This document shows, piece after piece, positions 54,759 to 64,000 of a stretch of 64,000 nucleotides of DNA. The stretch comes from Erythrobacter sp. Its GTDB lineage: Bacteria; Pseudomonadota; Alphaproteobacteria; Sphingomonadales; Sphingomonadaceae. The notes below the pieces were generated by a model. It was not told the origin of the DNA. It saw nothing but the letters and a program-made list of their open reading frames with translations, and searched no databases. How positions within the stretch are numbered: position 1 is the stretch's first letter; each line of letters starts with the position of its first letter. The position numbers and the translations under genes were made by a program. The DNA lies in assembly GCA_024642565.1 (NCBI GenBank), contig JAHEAV010000012.1, forward strand, positions 1 to 64,000. Reading direction: 5' to 3'.

Positions 54759-55814
54759 ATGTCCGTCAACACCAAGAACTGGCAGGAACTCAAGAAGCCC
54801 AACAGCCTTGAAATCAAGGACGGTGGTCACGATAAGCGCAAGACCACTTTCATCGCCGAGCCGCTCGAACGCGGATATGGCCTGACACTGGGTAATGCGC
54901 TGCGCCGTGTACTGCTCTCCTCGCTTCAGGGCGCGGCGATCACCTCGATCAAGATCGAGAACGTACTGCATGAATTCAGCTCGCTTGCCGGGGTCCGCGA
55001 AGATGTGACCGACATCGTGCTGAACGTGAAGCAGATCGCGCTGCGGATGGAAGGCGAAGGTCCAAAGCGGCTCCAGCTTTCCGCCACCGGCCCGGCCACC
55101 GTGAAGGCTGGCGACATTGCTGTTTCCGGCGACATCGAAGTGATGAACAAGGATCTGGTGATCTGCCATCTGGATGAAGGCGCCAGCTTCAACATGGAAC
55201 TGACGGCGGATACCGGCAATGGCTATGTGCCTGCGGTGCAGAACCGTCCGGTTGATGCCCCGATCGGGTTGATCCCGGTTGATTCGCTGTATTCGCCCGT
55301 TCGGCAGGTCAGCTACAAGGTCGACAATGCCCGCGTTGGGCAGGAACTCGACTATGACAAGCTCAGCCTGACCATCGAAACCGACGGAACGGTTACGCCG
55401 GAAGATGCCGTGGCCTATGCTGCACGCATCCTGCAAGACCAGTTGACGCTGTTCGTACACTTCGAAGATGGCATTCCGCAGCCGCAGGGTCAGATGATCG
55501 GCATGGCCGCGCAGCCCGAAGAAAGCGATGCCAACCAGCTCAACCGTTACCTTCTCAAGAAGGTCGACGAGTTGGAACTGTCGGTCCGTTCGGCAAACTG
55601 CCTGAAGAACGACAATATCATCTACATCGGCGATCTGGTCCAGAAGACCGAAGCCGAAATGCTGCGCACGCCAAACTTCGGCCGCAAGTCCTTGAACGAA
55701 ATCAAGGAAGTGCTGTCGAGCATGGGTCTGCGTCTGGGCATGGACATCCCCGGATGGCCGCCTGAAAATATCGAGGAAATGGCCAAGAAGCTCGAGCAAG
55801 AGCTGCTGGGTTAA
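54759..55814 (+). CDS. rpoA: RNA polymerase alpha subunit
   Basis: A 351-residue alpha subunit. The N-terminal assembly domain contains [33 protein letters not shown] and [23 protein letters not shown]. The C-terminal domain, which binds UP elements and activators, has [59 protein letters not shown]. It is followed by rplQ. Confidence 0.98.
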   Translation: MSVNTKNWQELKKPNSLEIKDGGHDKRKTTFIAEPLERGYGLTLGNALRRVLLSSLQGAAITSIKIENVLHEFSSLAGVREDVTDIVLNVKQIALRMEGEGPKRLQLSATGPATVKAGDIAVSGDIEVMNKDLVICHLDEGASFNMELTADTGNGYVPAVQNRPVDAPIGLIPVDSLYSPVRQVSYKVDNARVGQELDYDKLSLTIETDGTVTPEDAVAYAARILQDQLTLFVHFEDGIPQPQGQMIGMAAQPEESDANQLNRYLLKKVDELELSVRSANCLKNDNIIYIGDLVQKTEAEMLRTPNFGRKSLNEIKEVLSSMGLRLGMDIPGWPPENIEEMAKKLEQELLG

Positions 55815-55897
55815 TTCCCGTCGGGTGAAGGTGGCGACCCTGACTGCCACCGGGATGGGGCTACCTGATACGGGCCCCCTACGAACAAGGAAGTACA

Positions 55898-56323
55898 ATG
55901 CGTCACGGAATTTCACAGCGTAAGCTTGGCCGCAAATCGGGCCATCGCAAGGCCCTGTTCCGCAATATGGCCGATGCGCTGGTCAAGCATGAGCAGATCA
56001 AGACCACCTTGCCCAAGGCGAAGGAACTTCGCCCCTATGTCGAAAAGCTGGTCACGCTGGCCAAGCGCGGCGGATTGTCCAACCGCCGTCTGGCGCAGTC
56101 ACGCATGGTTGACGACAAGGCGGTAAAGAAGCTGTTCGACATTCTGGCAGAGCGTTACAGCGACCGTGATGGTGGCTATGTGCGCATCATCAAGGCCGGT
56201 ATCCGTGCAGGCGACGCGTCGCAGATGGCGATCATCGAATTCGTAGACCGCGATGTCGATGCCCGCGGTCAGGACAGCGGACCGGTAATGAATGCCGAAG
56301 AAGAAGAATTCGAAGACGCGTAA
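55898..56323 (+). CDS. rplQ: 50S ribosomal protein L17
   Basis: A 141-residue protein near the tunnel exit. It has [56 protein letters not shown] and ends with an acidic [10 protein letters not shown] tail. A rho-independent terminator follows 28 bases after the stop, marking the end of the super-cluster. Confidence 0.98.
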   Translation: MRHGISQRKLGRKSGHRKALFRNMADALVKHEQIKTTLPKAKELRPYVEKLVTLAKRGGLSNRRLAQSRMVDDKAVKKLFDILAERYSDRDGGYVRIIKAGIRAGDASQMAIIEFVDRDVDARGQDSGPVMNAEEEEFEDA

Positions 56324-56351
56324 GCTGCAGCTTCAATCCAATCACCAGGAA

Positions 56352-56384
56352 GAGGCCGGAGGGAAACCTTCGGCCTCTTTTTGT
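56352..56384 (+). terminator. Rho-independent terminator after rplQ
   Basis: GAGGCCGGAGG pairs with CCTTCGGCCTC around a GAAA tetraloop, eleven base pairs with one G-U, followed by TTTTTG. It closes the alpha operon; the adjacent GNAT gene converges on it from the other side. Confidence 0.9.
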
Positions 56385-56423
56385 TGGAGCGTGTGCGGTT
56401 GAGTTGAGGGACCGGCGGCGCGG

Positions 56424-56891
56424 TCAAACCACAGCTGTTTCCCAACACAAAACAGGTCCGTCCTCGGGATCGATGCGCTTGCCCGTTTGCCGGAACCCAT
56501 TGCGTTCCAGCACTTGGCTGGATGCCGGATTATCAATTGAAGTTTCGGCCCGCACGCTGCGAAGTCTGGGATCACTGCGGGCCCATTCAAGCACTTGAGC
56601 GACAGCTCCGGAAGCAAATCCGCGCTTTCGCCGACTGGCGCAGATGCCATAACCGATTTCCAGGCTATCGCCGGCAGGGGTTTTGACTATCGAACACAGG
56701 CCGACCACTTCTTCGCCTTCAATGATCAGCCAGCTCGCTGGTGAAAAATCCGGACGGATGCTCTTGGCCAACGCGCGAAGCATGCCGAGTACCTCGGTGC
56801 TTTCAAACGGGCCTTCTGGCAATCGAAGATTTCTGGGGGCATGACCCGCAAGAAGGTCAGCGTAATCCGCGTCGAATGCTTCCAGGATCAT
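56424..56891 (-). CDS. GNAT family acetyltransferase
   Basis: A 155-residue acetyltransferase. The acetyl-CoA loop is seen in SRRKRGFASGAVAQVLEWA, preceded by the strand LEIGYGICA, and the C-terminal IDNPASSQVLERNGFRQTGKRI is a standard GNAT motif. The rplQ terminator lies downstream. The gene is divergent from the prolyl oligopeptidase gene. Substrate unknown. Confidence 0.88.
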   Translation of the reverse strand: MILEAFDADYADLLAGHAPRNLRLPEGPFESTEVLGMLRALAKSIRPDFSPASWLIIEGEEVVGLCSIVKTPAGDSLEIGYGICASRRKRGFASGAVAQVLEWARSDPRLRSVRAETSIDNPASSQVLERNGFRQTGKRIDPEDGPVLCWETAVV

Positions 56892-57073
56892 CCTGGCGGG
56901 CTAACAGATAAGTGATTGTCTGCAAAGCGGATACGATAGGCTGCAAGCCGGGTTTGGCAGAGGGACGAAGTGGCCGGTTCAATTGCGCCGATATCCACTG
57001 CGCCAAAGCCAATTGCATCGCGTCGCCGGTTGGTTACAACAGTAACGGTCGCAGTGCTTTCCCGGAGTCTTTC

Positions 57074-59251
57074 ATGAATCGTTCCCGACGCCTTGCCGGT
57101 GCCGCGTGCTTGCTTGTTGCCCCGGCAAGCCTGTTCATTCCCGCCACTCTGGCTGCACAAGAGGTCAAAGCGCCGATGTATCCTGAAACCCGTACAGACG
57201 GCACGGTAGAGACTATCTTTGGTGAGCCGATCGCTGATCCTTATCGCTGGCTGGAAAATGACGTCCGGAACGATCCGGAGGTTGCCGATTGGGTACAGCG
57301 CGAAAACACCGTCACCGAAGCTTACCTCAAGACTTTGCCGGGTACCGAGTGGTTCAGGAACCAGCTTGGCAAATTGCTGGATTACGAACGCTTCAGTGTC
57401 CCGGTGAAGAAGGGCGGCCGTTATTTCTACACCCGCAACACCGGTTTGCAGAACCAGTCGCCGCTCTATGTGCAGGATACGCTCGATAGCGAGCGCCGCG
57501 TTTTGTTGGACCCGAACACATGGGCAAAGGACGGCGCGACCGCGTTGAGCGACTGGGCCGCGTCCCCCAAGGGGAAATATCTGCTCTACAGCGTGCAGGA
57601 TGGCGGCACGGATTGGCGCATCCTGCGCGTGCTTGATGCCGATACCGGCAAGCCAATGGGTGATGAGGTTAAATGGGCCAAGTTCACCGGTTTGGCCTGG
57701 GTCGGAGAGGACGGCTTTCTCTATTCCCGCTTTCCCGAACCGGCAGAGGGCAAGGACTTTCAGGCGCTGAATTACGATCAGGCGATCTATTACCATAAGC
57801 TCGGTACGCCGCAGAGTGATGACGAGCTGGTATTTGCCACACCGGATCAGCCCAAGCGCGGCAATTCGGCAAGTGTGACCGATGATGGCCGCTGGGCCGT
57901 GATCAGCAGTTCCTTCGGTACGGACGCCAAGCAGGAAATCCAGGTGATTGACCTTTCTGCGCGCGGCGCGAAGGGGTGGGCAGCGCGCAAGCTTGTGCCT
58001 GGCTTCGATAATGCGTGGAAGCCGGTCGGGTCCGTGGGCGGGACGATGTATTTCGTCACCAATACGGACGCACCCAAATACCGGCTGGTTTCGATCAACC
58101 TCGATGAACCCGATGCGCAATGGCAAACCCTGGTCCCTGAAACCGATCAACCGATCGATGGGGCATCCCTTGTCGGCAAGGCATTGATCCTGTCCTACCT
58201 CCAAGACGCCACAACCCGCGTGGCGGTTTTCGGCATGGACGGCACACCGCAGGCGGATGTTAATTTGGGCGCGCTGGGCACTGCGGGCGGTTTTGGCGGG
58301 GAGTATGGCGACCCGGAAACCTTCTACACATTCGCCAGTTTCAACCGGCCCGGCACGATTTACCGGCTGAATATGGATAGCGGTGAAACCACCGTATTTG
58401 CCGCTCCCAAGCTCACCTTCGATCCCGATAAATTCGTGGTCGAGCAGGTTTTTTACCCCTCCAGGGATGGCACGAAAATCCCGATGTTCGTGGTGCGTAG
58501 CAAGGCGCTGGCGGCATCGGGCGAAGCAGCGCCGGCCATGCTATATGGCTATGGCGGGTTCGACGTCTCGGTAACTCCTGCCTTTTCGTCTTTGGCGATG
58601 GCATGGATGGAGGCGGGCGGGGTCTATGCCGTGGCCAACCTTCGTGGCGGCGGTGAATATGGCAAGGCGTGGCACGATGCCGGGCGGCTGGCCAACAAGC
58701 AGAACGTGTTCGATGATTTTGCCGCGGCGGGCGAATATCTCAAAGCGCAAGGGATCGCCGCGCCCAAGGGCCTGGCGATCCGTGGCGGTTCAAACGGGGG
58801 ATTGCTGGTCGGGGCAGTCGTCAACCAGCATCCCGAACTGGTTGATGCGGCCAATGCGGCAGTGGGCGTGATGGACATGCTGCGCTTTGACCGCTGGACT
58901 GCCGGTCGATATTGGGTGGATGATTATGGCTATCCGGACAAGGAAGCGGATTTCAAGGTGCTGCGCGCCTATTCACCTTACCACAATATCCGCAGCGGGA
59001 CGGAATATCCGCCGATGCTGGTGACCACCGCCGACACGGATGACCGCGTGGTTCCGGGCCATAGTTTCAAATATACAGCGGCTTTGCAGGCTGCCGATGT
59101 CGGGAATAAGCCCCATTTGATACGCGTCGAAACGCGCGCAGGGCATGGTTCCGGCAAGCCGACCGAAAAAGTGATCGAGGAAGGCGCCGATGTGCTCGGC
59201 TTCCTTGCCTATTGGACCGGCCTGAAGGTGCCGCCGGCCGAAGGTGATTGA
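57074..59251 (+). CDS. Secreted prolyl oligopeptidase (S9A family)
   Basis: A 725-residue exported enzyme with a signal peptide (RRLAGAACLLVAPASLFIPATLAAQ). The propeller domain opens with YPETRTDGTVETIFGEPIADPYRWLEND. The hydrolase domain has Ser in IRGGSNGGLLVGAV, Asp in TADTDDRVVPGHSFKY and His in TRAGHGSGK. It cleaves after proline in short peptides. GGAG precedes the ATG; the upstream in-frame region is noncoding. Confidence 0.95.
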   Translation: MNRSRRLAGAACLLVAPASLFIPATLAAQEVKAPMYPETRTDGTVETIFGEPIADPYRWLENDVRNDPEVADWVQRENTVTEAYLKTLPGTEWFRNQLGKLLDYERFSVPVKKGGRYFYTRNTGLQNQSPLYVQDTLDSERRVLLDPNTWAKDGATALSDWAASPKGKYLLYSVQDGGTDWRILRVLDADTGKPMGDEVKWAKFTGLAWVGEDGFLYSRFPEPAEGKDFQALNYDQAIYYHKLGTPQSDDELVFATPDQPKRGNSASVTDDGRWAVISSSFGTDAKQEIQVIDLSARGAKGWAARKLVPGFDNAWKPVGSVGGTMYFVTNTDAPKYRLVSINLDEPDAQWQTLVPETDQPIDGASLVGKALILSYLQDATTRVAVFGMDGTPQADVNLGALGTAGGFGGEYGDPETFYTFASFNRPGTIYRLNMDSGETTVFAAPKLTFDPDKFVVEQVFYPSRDGTKIPMFVVRSKALAASGEAAPAMLYGYGGFDVSVTPAFSSLAMAWMEAGGVYAVANLRGGGEYGKAWHDAGRLANKQNVFDDFAAAGEYLKAQGIAAPKGLAIRGGSNGGLLVGAVVNQHPELVDAANAAVGVMDMLRFDRWTAGRYWVDDYGYPDKEADFKVLRAYSPYHNIRSGTEYPPMLVTTADTDDRVVPGHSFKYTAALQAADVGNKPHLIRVETRAGHGSGKPTEKVIEEGADVLGFLAYWTGLKVPPAEGD

Positions 59252-59396
59252 AGTCACAGAACGGCATTGTTCAGAAAAAAGCCAAGTTAGCTGAACAAAT
59301 GCTGTCAGGTCAATTCAGGCAAATCTCACCGCGAATCGCCTAATTCCCGTTTGACGCCGGAGCAATTCCGCACTGGCGCCAAGCGAGGAACGACTC

Positions 59397-59948
59397 ATGA
59401 ATACTCTTGCAAAGACCCTTGTCGGAACCGTCGCCGCTGGCGCGATGGCTATGACTTCCGTGGCGCCTGCTTATGCGCGTGATCGCGGCCATGGCGATGG
59501 AATTAGCGCAGGCGACGTAATTGCCGGCGCCCTGATTATCGGCGGTATCGCCGCTATCGCTTCGGCATCGAGCAAGGACCGCGGATACGACCGGGGCTAT
59601 AACGATGGCTATCCTTATGATCGCGATAGCAACTATCGCTACGATCGCCGGGGCAATCATGGCAACTATAACGACTATTATGGCCGCGGTAATCCGCGGT
59701 CGGCTGTGGAACAATGTGTCCGCGCGGCGGAAAGCAACGCCGCCCGCAGTGGTTATCGCTTTGCCAATGTCACCAACATCCGGGACGTGGACGATAAACG
59801 GTTCGGCTGGCGGGTGAAGGGCACGATCGAGGTCCAGGGGCAGCGGGGTTATGGCCGCGATCGCTACGGAGATAGCGGCAAGTTCACCTGCGATATTTCG
59901 CGCGGCCGCGTGGTCGGACTGGACTATAGCGGGATCCGCGGGCTCTGA
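59397..59948 (+). CDS. Secreted Tyr/Gly/Arg-rich protein, paralog 1
   Basis: A 183-residue exported protein with a Sec signal (TLVGTVAAGAMAMTSVAPAYA). It has a short hydrophobic stretch ISAGDVIAGALIIGGIAAIAS, a low-complexity region rich in Tyr, Gly, Arg, Asp and Asn, and a C-terminal domain with two cysteines (VEQCVRAAESNAARSG and FTCDISRGRVVGLDY). The neighbouring gene encodes a paralog with the same layout. No function is recognised; a cell-envelope role is plausible. Confidence 0.8.
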   Translation: MNTLAKTLVGTVAAGAMAMTSVAPAYARDRGHGDGISAGDVIAGALIIGGIAAIASASSKDRGYDRGYNDGYPYDRDSNYRYDRRGNHGNYNDYYGRGNPRSAVEQCVRAAESNAARSGYRFANVTNIRDVDDKRFGWRVKGTIEVQGQRGYGRDRYGDSGKFTCDISRGRVVGLDYSGIRGL

Positions 59949-60062
59949 TCGGTCCGGGATTTGTGGGGCCGGGCGGTTCAGGCTGATGAAAGCCTGGGCC
60001 GCCTAGCCTGAATTCCAGAATTTCTGTACCTTGCCGCAAGGCACGGCTTGAGGGTTAATCCA

Positions 60063-60779
60063 ATGATTAAGCTTACGCGTAAAACTTCCGCCATCGCGAT
60101 GGCCGCTGTTCTTTCAATGGTGGCATCACCGCTCGCCGCAGCGCAGCTTCCGGCTGCCCCGCAACGCAGTGCGCTGCCCGGCGTTGCCGCTTGGGAATCC
60201 GACAGCGTCAACGTGCAGGACCATCGGTATCGGGATTATCGCCATCGCCGGCATCACGACCGGATTGATGCGGGTGATGTGCTGGCCGGTGTGTTGATTC
60301 TCGGCACTATTGCTGCCGTTGCCAGTGCCGCAAGCAAACCGAAACAGCCGCGTAATTATCCAGGCACACCAACCGATTATCGGGGCAATCCCCGCAATTC
60401 CGGATCGCAGGGTATCGACCGTGCAACCGACATGTGCGTCCGCGAAATCGAGCGGGATGTGCGGGTTGACGGTGTCGATGGGGTCACCCGCACCGGCGAT
60501 GGATGGCGGGTCACCGGTTCGCTCTACAATGGCGAAGGTTTTTCCTGTGAGATTGGTTCGGATGGTCGGATCGACGATATTTCCTACGGTGGGCGCCGGG
60601 ATCGGCAGAGCAGCACCGATCGTCAATATGACGATGATCGCTACGCGCAGGCCTGGATTAACAAGGATACAGCCAATCCGGAAAAGTCCGCTCCGGCCAA
60701 GCCCGCCTATCCGGGCGGTCCGGTTCCCGGTGACGAGGGCTATGGCGTGGATGATGGACGTTACAGCACCGCCAGTTAA
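60063..60779 (+). CDS. Secreted protein, paralog 2 of the tandem pair
   Basis: A 238-residue exported protein. After its signal peptide (AIAMAAVLSMVASPLAAA) comes HHDRIDAGDVLAGVLILGTIAAVASAASK, matching the hydrophobic segment of the preceding gene, then a Cys-containing domain (DMCVREIERDVRVDGV and FSCEIGSDGRIDDISYGG) and a disordered acidic Pro-rich tail. The ATG at 60063 begins the signal peptide. It ends in a four-base overlap with the convergent TRIC gene. Confidence 0.8.
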   Translation: MIKLTRKTSAIAMAAVLSMVASPLAAAQLPAAPQRSALPGVAAWESDSVNVQDHRYRDYRHRRHHDRIDAGDVLAGVLILGTIAAVASAASKPKQPRNYPGTPTDYRGNPRNSGSQGIDRATDMCVREIERDVRVDGVDGVTRTGDGWRVTGSLYNGEGFSCEIGSDGRIDDISYGGRRDRQSSTDRQYDDDRYAQAWINKDTANPEKSAPAKPAYPGGPVPGDEGYGVDDGRYSTAS

Positions 60780-61420
60780 TCGGATATGTTGCCGCCCTGC
60801 CTGTCCGAATAGGCGGGCAGGGCCAGCTTCCACCGGATCGCCGCGCCGCGCAGGGTAAACCCCGCGATCCACGCGGCGGACCAGGTCAAAACATCGCTGG
60901 CACCGACAAATCCCCCTGAAATGGTGATCAGTGCCGATAGCGCGGCAGCGGTTACATAAAGTTCCGGGCGCATGATGATCGACGGTTCACCGGCAATGAT
61001 ATCGCGGGCGACCCCGCCGGCGCAGCCCGTGACCACCCCCAGGATCATTGCGGGCATGGGCGCGACCCCGAAGGCCAGCGCCTTGGCCGTGCCGAGCACC
61101 GCAAAGGCAGCAAGCCCGGCCGCATCGGCCCATTCAAGCAATTCGTTTTCCCACCAGCGCCGCGGAGTGAACCAAGCGATCAGCGCCGTTCCGAAGATGA
61201 CCGGCGCAACCCACGGATCGTTCAGCCAGAAGGCGGTCGTGCCGATCAGCATATCGCGCAGGCTTCCGCCGCCAACGCCAGTGACCAGCGCGAAAAAAGC
61301 CATGGTCACGAAGGTTTGCCGCAGACGCGCCGCCAACAAAGCGCCGGTCAGGGCAAATACCGCCGTACCGATCAGATCGAGCATCGGTGGCAGCACGGCC
61401 GGTGTTACGTCTGGTGTCAT
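60776..61420 (-). CDS. TRIC family cation channel protein (YicG/UPF0126)
   Basis: A 214-residue membrane protein with seven predicted helices and internal duplication. It has the paired motifs FALVTGVGGGSLRDML and LGVVTGCAGGVARDII, the GxGGGxxRD signature of trimeric intracellular cation channels, and IIMRPELYVTAA. Bacterial members conduct K+ in vitro. The ATG at 61420 overlaps the upstream PepSY stop by four bases, so the two genes are co-translated. Confidence 0.92.
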   Translation of the reverse strand: MTPDVTPAVLPPMLDLIGTAVFALTGALLAARLRQTFVTMAFFALVTGVGGGSLRDMLIGTTAFWLNDPWVAPVIFGTALIAWFTPRRWWENELLEWADAAGLAAFAVLGTAKALAFGVAPMPAMILGVVTGCAGGVARDIIAGEPSIIMRPELYVTAAALSALITISGGFVGASDVLTWSAAWIAGFTLRGAAIRWKLALPAYSDRQGGNISD

Positions 61421-62109
61421 GCGGGGGTCCTGGCCTTGCGGCGGCGAAACATCAGCGCAGTGCCGAGCAGCGATCCAAGCACTGCCAGCGCAGTGAAGAG
61501 GATCAACACCGGATGCGAACTGTCTTCGCGGGTTTGCAAATCCATGATGTGGAGTCCCCACATAAAGTCAAACACCCGCCACCAACGCGAGCGAACCGCT
61601 TCTATTTCCCCGGTATCGCGGCCGACATAGATATGCGTTCCGTCCTTCAAGGCCACTTGCCACGCAGCCAGAGGGCGGCGGAAATCGAATGCGGGCTGAT
61701 CGGAGGTAAACAGCCTGACGCTGGCAACCGCATCGCCGCCCTTGATGTGCGTGGCCACCAGATTGCGCGCCTGAGCCGCCGTCACTGCGGCAAGCGGAGT
61801 GCCGGAACGCGCATCCAGACGGGCAAGCGCCCCATTCTCAAAGGTGACCCGCCAGACCGGCCTACCCCCTTGCATGGCAAGCTGTGCCTCTGTGATTTTG
61901 CCCTTTAGCGGAGGCAACATGGCGATAGTGCTGAGCGGGATGGCGTTGACGGGCTGGTCGATCCGCAAGTGGTTGCCGCGCACCTCTTCAATCGGGCGGC
62001 TGACCATGAACAGGCCGGTGACCGTCCACATCACCACCGGCACACCAACCAGCCAACCCAGCCAGATATGCCAGCGTGCAAATCGCCGCATCCATTTTTG
62101 CTTCGCCAT
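61417..62109 (-). CDS. PepSY-domain membrane protein
   Basis: A 230-residue protein with an N-terminal transmembrane helix (WHIWLGWLVGVPVVMWTVTGLFMVSRP), a periplasmic PepSY-like domain (LAAVTAAQARNLVATHI and YVGRDTGEIEAVRSRWWRVFDFMWGLHIMD), and a C-terminal helix (LILFTALAVLGSLLGTALM). It resembles PepSY-associated transmembrane proteins related to siderophore-linked reductases. It is 11 bases downstream of the amidase and overlaps the TRIC gene. Confidence 0.85.
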   Translation of the reverse strand: MAKQKWMRRFARWHIWLGWLVGVPVVMWTVTGLFMVSRPIEEVRGNHLRIDQPVNAIPLSTIAMLPPLKGKITEAQLAMQGGRPVWRVTFENGALARLDARSGTPLAAVTAAQARNLVATHIKGGDAVASVRLFTSDQPAFDFRRPLAAWQVALKDGTHIYVGRDTGEIEAVRSRWWRVFDFMWGLHIMDLQTREDSSHPVLILFTALAVLGSLLGTALMFRRRKARTPA

Positions 62110-62120
62110 GGATCCTCCCG

Positions 62121-63464
62121 TTATCCGGCCTGTGCCCGCAGCGCGATCAATTCGCTTATCTGGCGCGCCGCGCCGATACAGTCCAGATCGCTCCAGCGTG
62201 GGCCGATGACCTGCATTCCGCAGGGCAGGCCATCCGTGCTGCCCACCGGCAAAACGGTGCCGGGCAGATTAGGGAAAGTCGCCAAACCGGCCCAGGCGAA
62301 ACCTTCGGCAAAGGCGTGGTCTTCTCCATTGATGGCAATCCGGCGTTCGCGGACCGGCGTGTCATCATGGGGAAAGGCAAGGATGTTGGCGGGCGGGGCA
62401 AGGACGAAGTCGTAAGTCTCGAACAGCTTTGCCCAGGCGAATTCATTCCGCGCCTGTGCGTCGAGCAATTCGAACCAGTCGGTTGCCGTGGCACGCTGGC
62501 CATCAGGGCCGGGCGCCCCGCGGGCCATGGCGATCGCGAGCATCCGCATGTAATCGCTATGTTGTGCGGCCAAATCCGGGAGCCGTTCGCTCGTATGGTC
62601 AACCCGCACACCAGCTGCCTCCAACGCGCTGACCGCCGCGCCTATCGGGCCGGATACAGCCGCATCCACCGGGCTGGCTGGATGATCCGCAAGGTACAGC
62701 AGCCGCATTTCGCGTAGCGGTCTGGCGCGGCTTTGCACCGGTATCTGCGCCGTCAGCCGGATCAGCAATTCGAGATCATCGGGATTGCGCGCCAGCGGCC
62801 CGGCTACGGACAGGGCCCCGTCATGCGCGCCGTTCCTGACCGAAGGGTGGTAATGACCGGCCTTGCTGATCAGGCCCCAGCTCGCCTTATGGCCCCAGAT
62901 ACCGCAGAAATGCGCAGGGACGCGAACCGAGCCGCCAATATCGGTGCCGAATTCGATGGGCACCATGCCGCTTGCCACGGCCGCTGCGGAACCGCCCGAA
63001 GAACCGCCGGGGCTTCGCGCATGGTCATGGGGGTTGTTGGTGCGGCCATAAACCGGGTTGGTGGATTGCCAGTCCGCCAGCAGTGGCGGGACATTTGTCT
63101 TGCCGATGATGATCGCGCCGGCCGCTTTGAGTTGCCGCACCACTGTGGAATCGGCATCCGCAATACTATGGGCGAATTCCTTTTCCCCGAAAGTTGTCGG
63201 CAGCCCGGCAATATTGAAACTTTCCTTGATCGTCATCGGGACGCCGAACAGCGGTTGATCGCCGCGCGGGCCTGACTGATGCAGCGCCGTGGCGGCATCG
63301 CGTGCACGATCGAAATCGCAGACAACGACAGCATTGATCGGTTCGTCCAGATCCTCGATCCGGGCGATGGCCGCATCGACAGCTTCGAGCGGTGAGATCT
63401 CGCCCGCGCGAATCTGCGCCGCCAGTTGGAGCGCGCCCGGCTCCTGCGTCAAATTTGGAACCAC
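62121..63464 (-). CDS. Amidase (amidase signature family)
   Basis: A 447-residue hydrolase of the amidase signature family. The catalytic triad is seen as Lys in VPMTIKESFNIAG, the cis-Ser in SPGGSSGGSAAAVASGM and the nucleophile in FGTDIGGSVRVPAHFCGIWGHK. The start is GTG at 63464, with GGGGGAG seven bases upstream; a longer frame is noncoding. It shares a strand with lpd upstream and PepSY/TRIC downstream. The substrate (amide, nitrile product or peptide amide) is unknown. Confidence 0.92.
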   Translation of the reverse strand: MVPNLTQEPGALQLAAQIRAGEISPLEAVDAAIARIEDLDEPINAVVVCDFDRARDAATALHQSGPRGDQPLFGVPMTIKESFNIAGLPTTFGEKEFAHSIADADSTVVRQLKAAGAIIIGKTNVPPLLADWQSTNPVYGRTNNPHDHARSPGGSSGGSAAAVASGMVPIEFGTDIGGSVRVPAHFCGIWGHKASWGLISKAGHYHPSVRNGAHDGALSVAGPLARNPDDLELLIRLTAQIPVQSRARPLREMRLLYLADHPASPVDAAVSGPIGAAVSALEAAGVRVDHTSERLPDLAAQHSDYMRMLAIAMARGAPGPDGQRATATDWFELLDAQARNEFAWAKLFETYDFVLAPPANILAFPHDDTPVRERRIAINGEDHAFAEGFAWAGLATFPNLPGTVLPVGSTDGLPCGMQVIGPRWSDLDCIGAARQISELIALRAQAG

Positions 63465-63492
63465 CGCATCTCTCCCCCCATTCAAACCGTTC

Positions 63493-64000
<508 letters not shown>

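Overview
The window is a GC-rich chromosomal segment of an alphaproteobacterium. Protein style and gene content point to the order Sphingomonadales, probably an Erythrobacteraceae-like genus; this is inferred from recognised protein families, not from a marker-gene comparison. There are no insertion sequences, phage genes, CRISPR arrays or rRNA genes. One tRNA, tRNA-Gln(TTG), lies near the left end. Most genes are metabolic or housekeeping, followed by a very long ribosomal-protein block.

Positions 1-8.6 kb hold a retropepsin-like protease fragment, a DUF1499 membrane protein, tRNA-Gln, a YghU-type glutathione transferase, an NAD+ synthetase with a helix-turn-helix domain fused to its N-terminus, two secreted proteins, a DMT exporter, and an azoreductase/pirin pair facing a LysR regulator. 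Positions 9.6-13.9 kb hold a type III polyketide synthase, a methyltransferase and an FAD oxidoreductase with overlapping stop and start codons, followed by an MFS transporter. This layout resembles the srsABC phenolic-lipid operons. From 13.9 to 33.9 kb come ilvE, a candidate short-ORF RNA gene, tlyA, tspO, ubiK, recO, leuB, a GT2-GtrA glycosyltransferase converging on a GT39/PMT-like transferase, a TetR regulator with two identical-arm operators, metZ, an S9 peptidase, a SulP transporter, a large TPR protein, apaG, an FMN reductase, LysR, GNAT, a sterol-desaturase-family hydroxylase, and an AT-richer secreted protein.

Positions 34.3-56.4 kb are the translation super-cluster: rpsL-rpsG-fusA-tuf, then rpsJ-rplC-rplD-rplW-rplB-rpsS-rplV-rpsC-rplP-rpmC-rpsQ-rplN-rplX-rplE-rpsN-rpsH-rplF-rplR-rpsE-rpmD-rplO-secY-adk, then a secreted SRPBCC protein and gdhA, then rpsM-rpsK-rpoA-rplQ. 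Hairpins followed by T-runs lie between fusA/tuf, tuf/rpsJ, rpmD/rplO, rpsK/rpoA and after rplQ, so the cluster is probably divided into several transcription units. A structured 242-nt gap separates rpsJ from rplC. After the cluster come a GNAT gene, a prolyl oligopeptidase, two tandem paralogous secreted proteins, a TRIC-type channel, a PepSY membrane protein, an amidase, and the 3' part of lpd, which runs off the right edge.

The most unusual items are: the HTH-NAD+ synthetase fusion, whose apparent promoter carries a perfect palindrome between -35 and -10; a 19-codon ORF with a Shine-Dalgarno sequence complementary to the whole 16S 3' tail, ending in a strong hairpin; the structured rpsJ-rplC gap; the gdhA insertion between adk and rpsM; and an S5 protein with a long RG-rich N-terminal extension.
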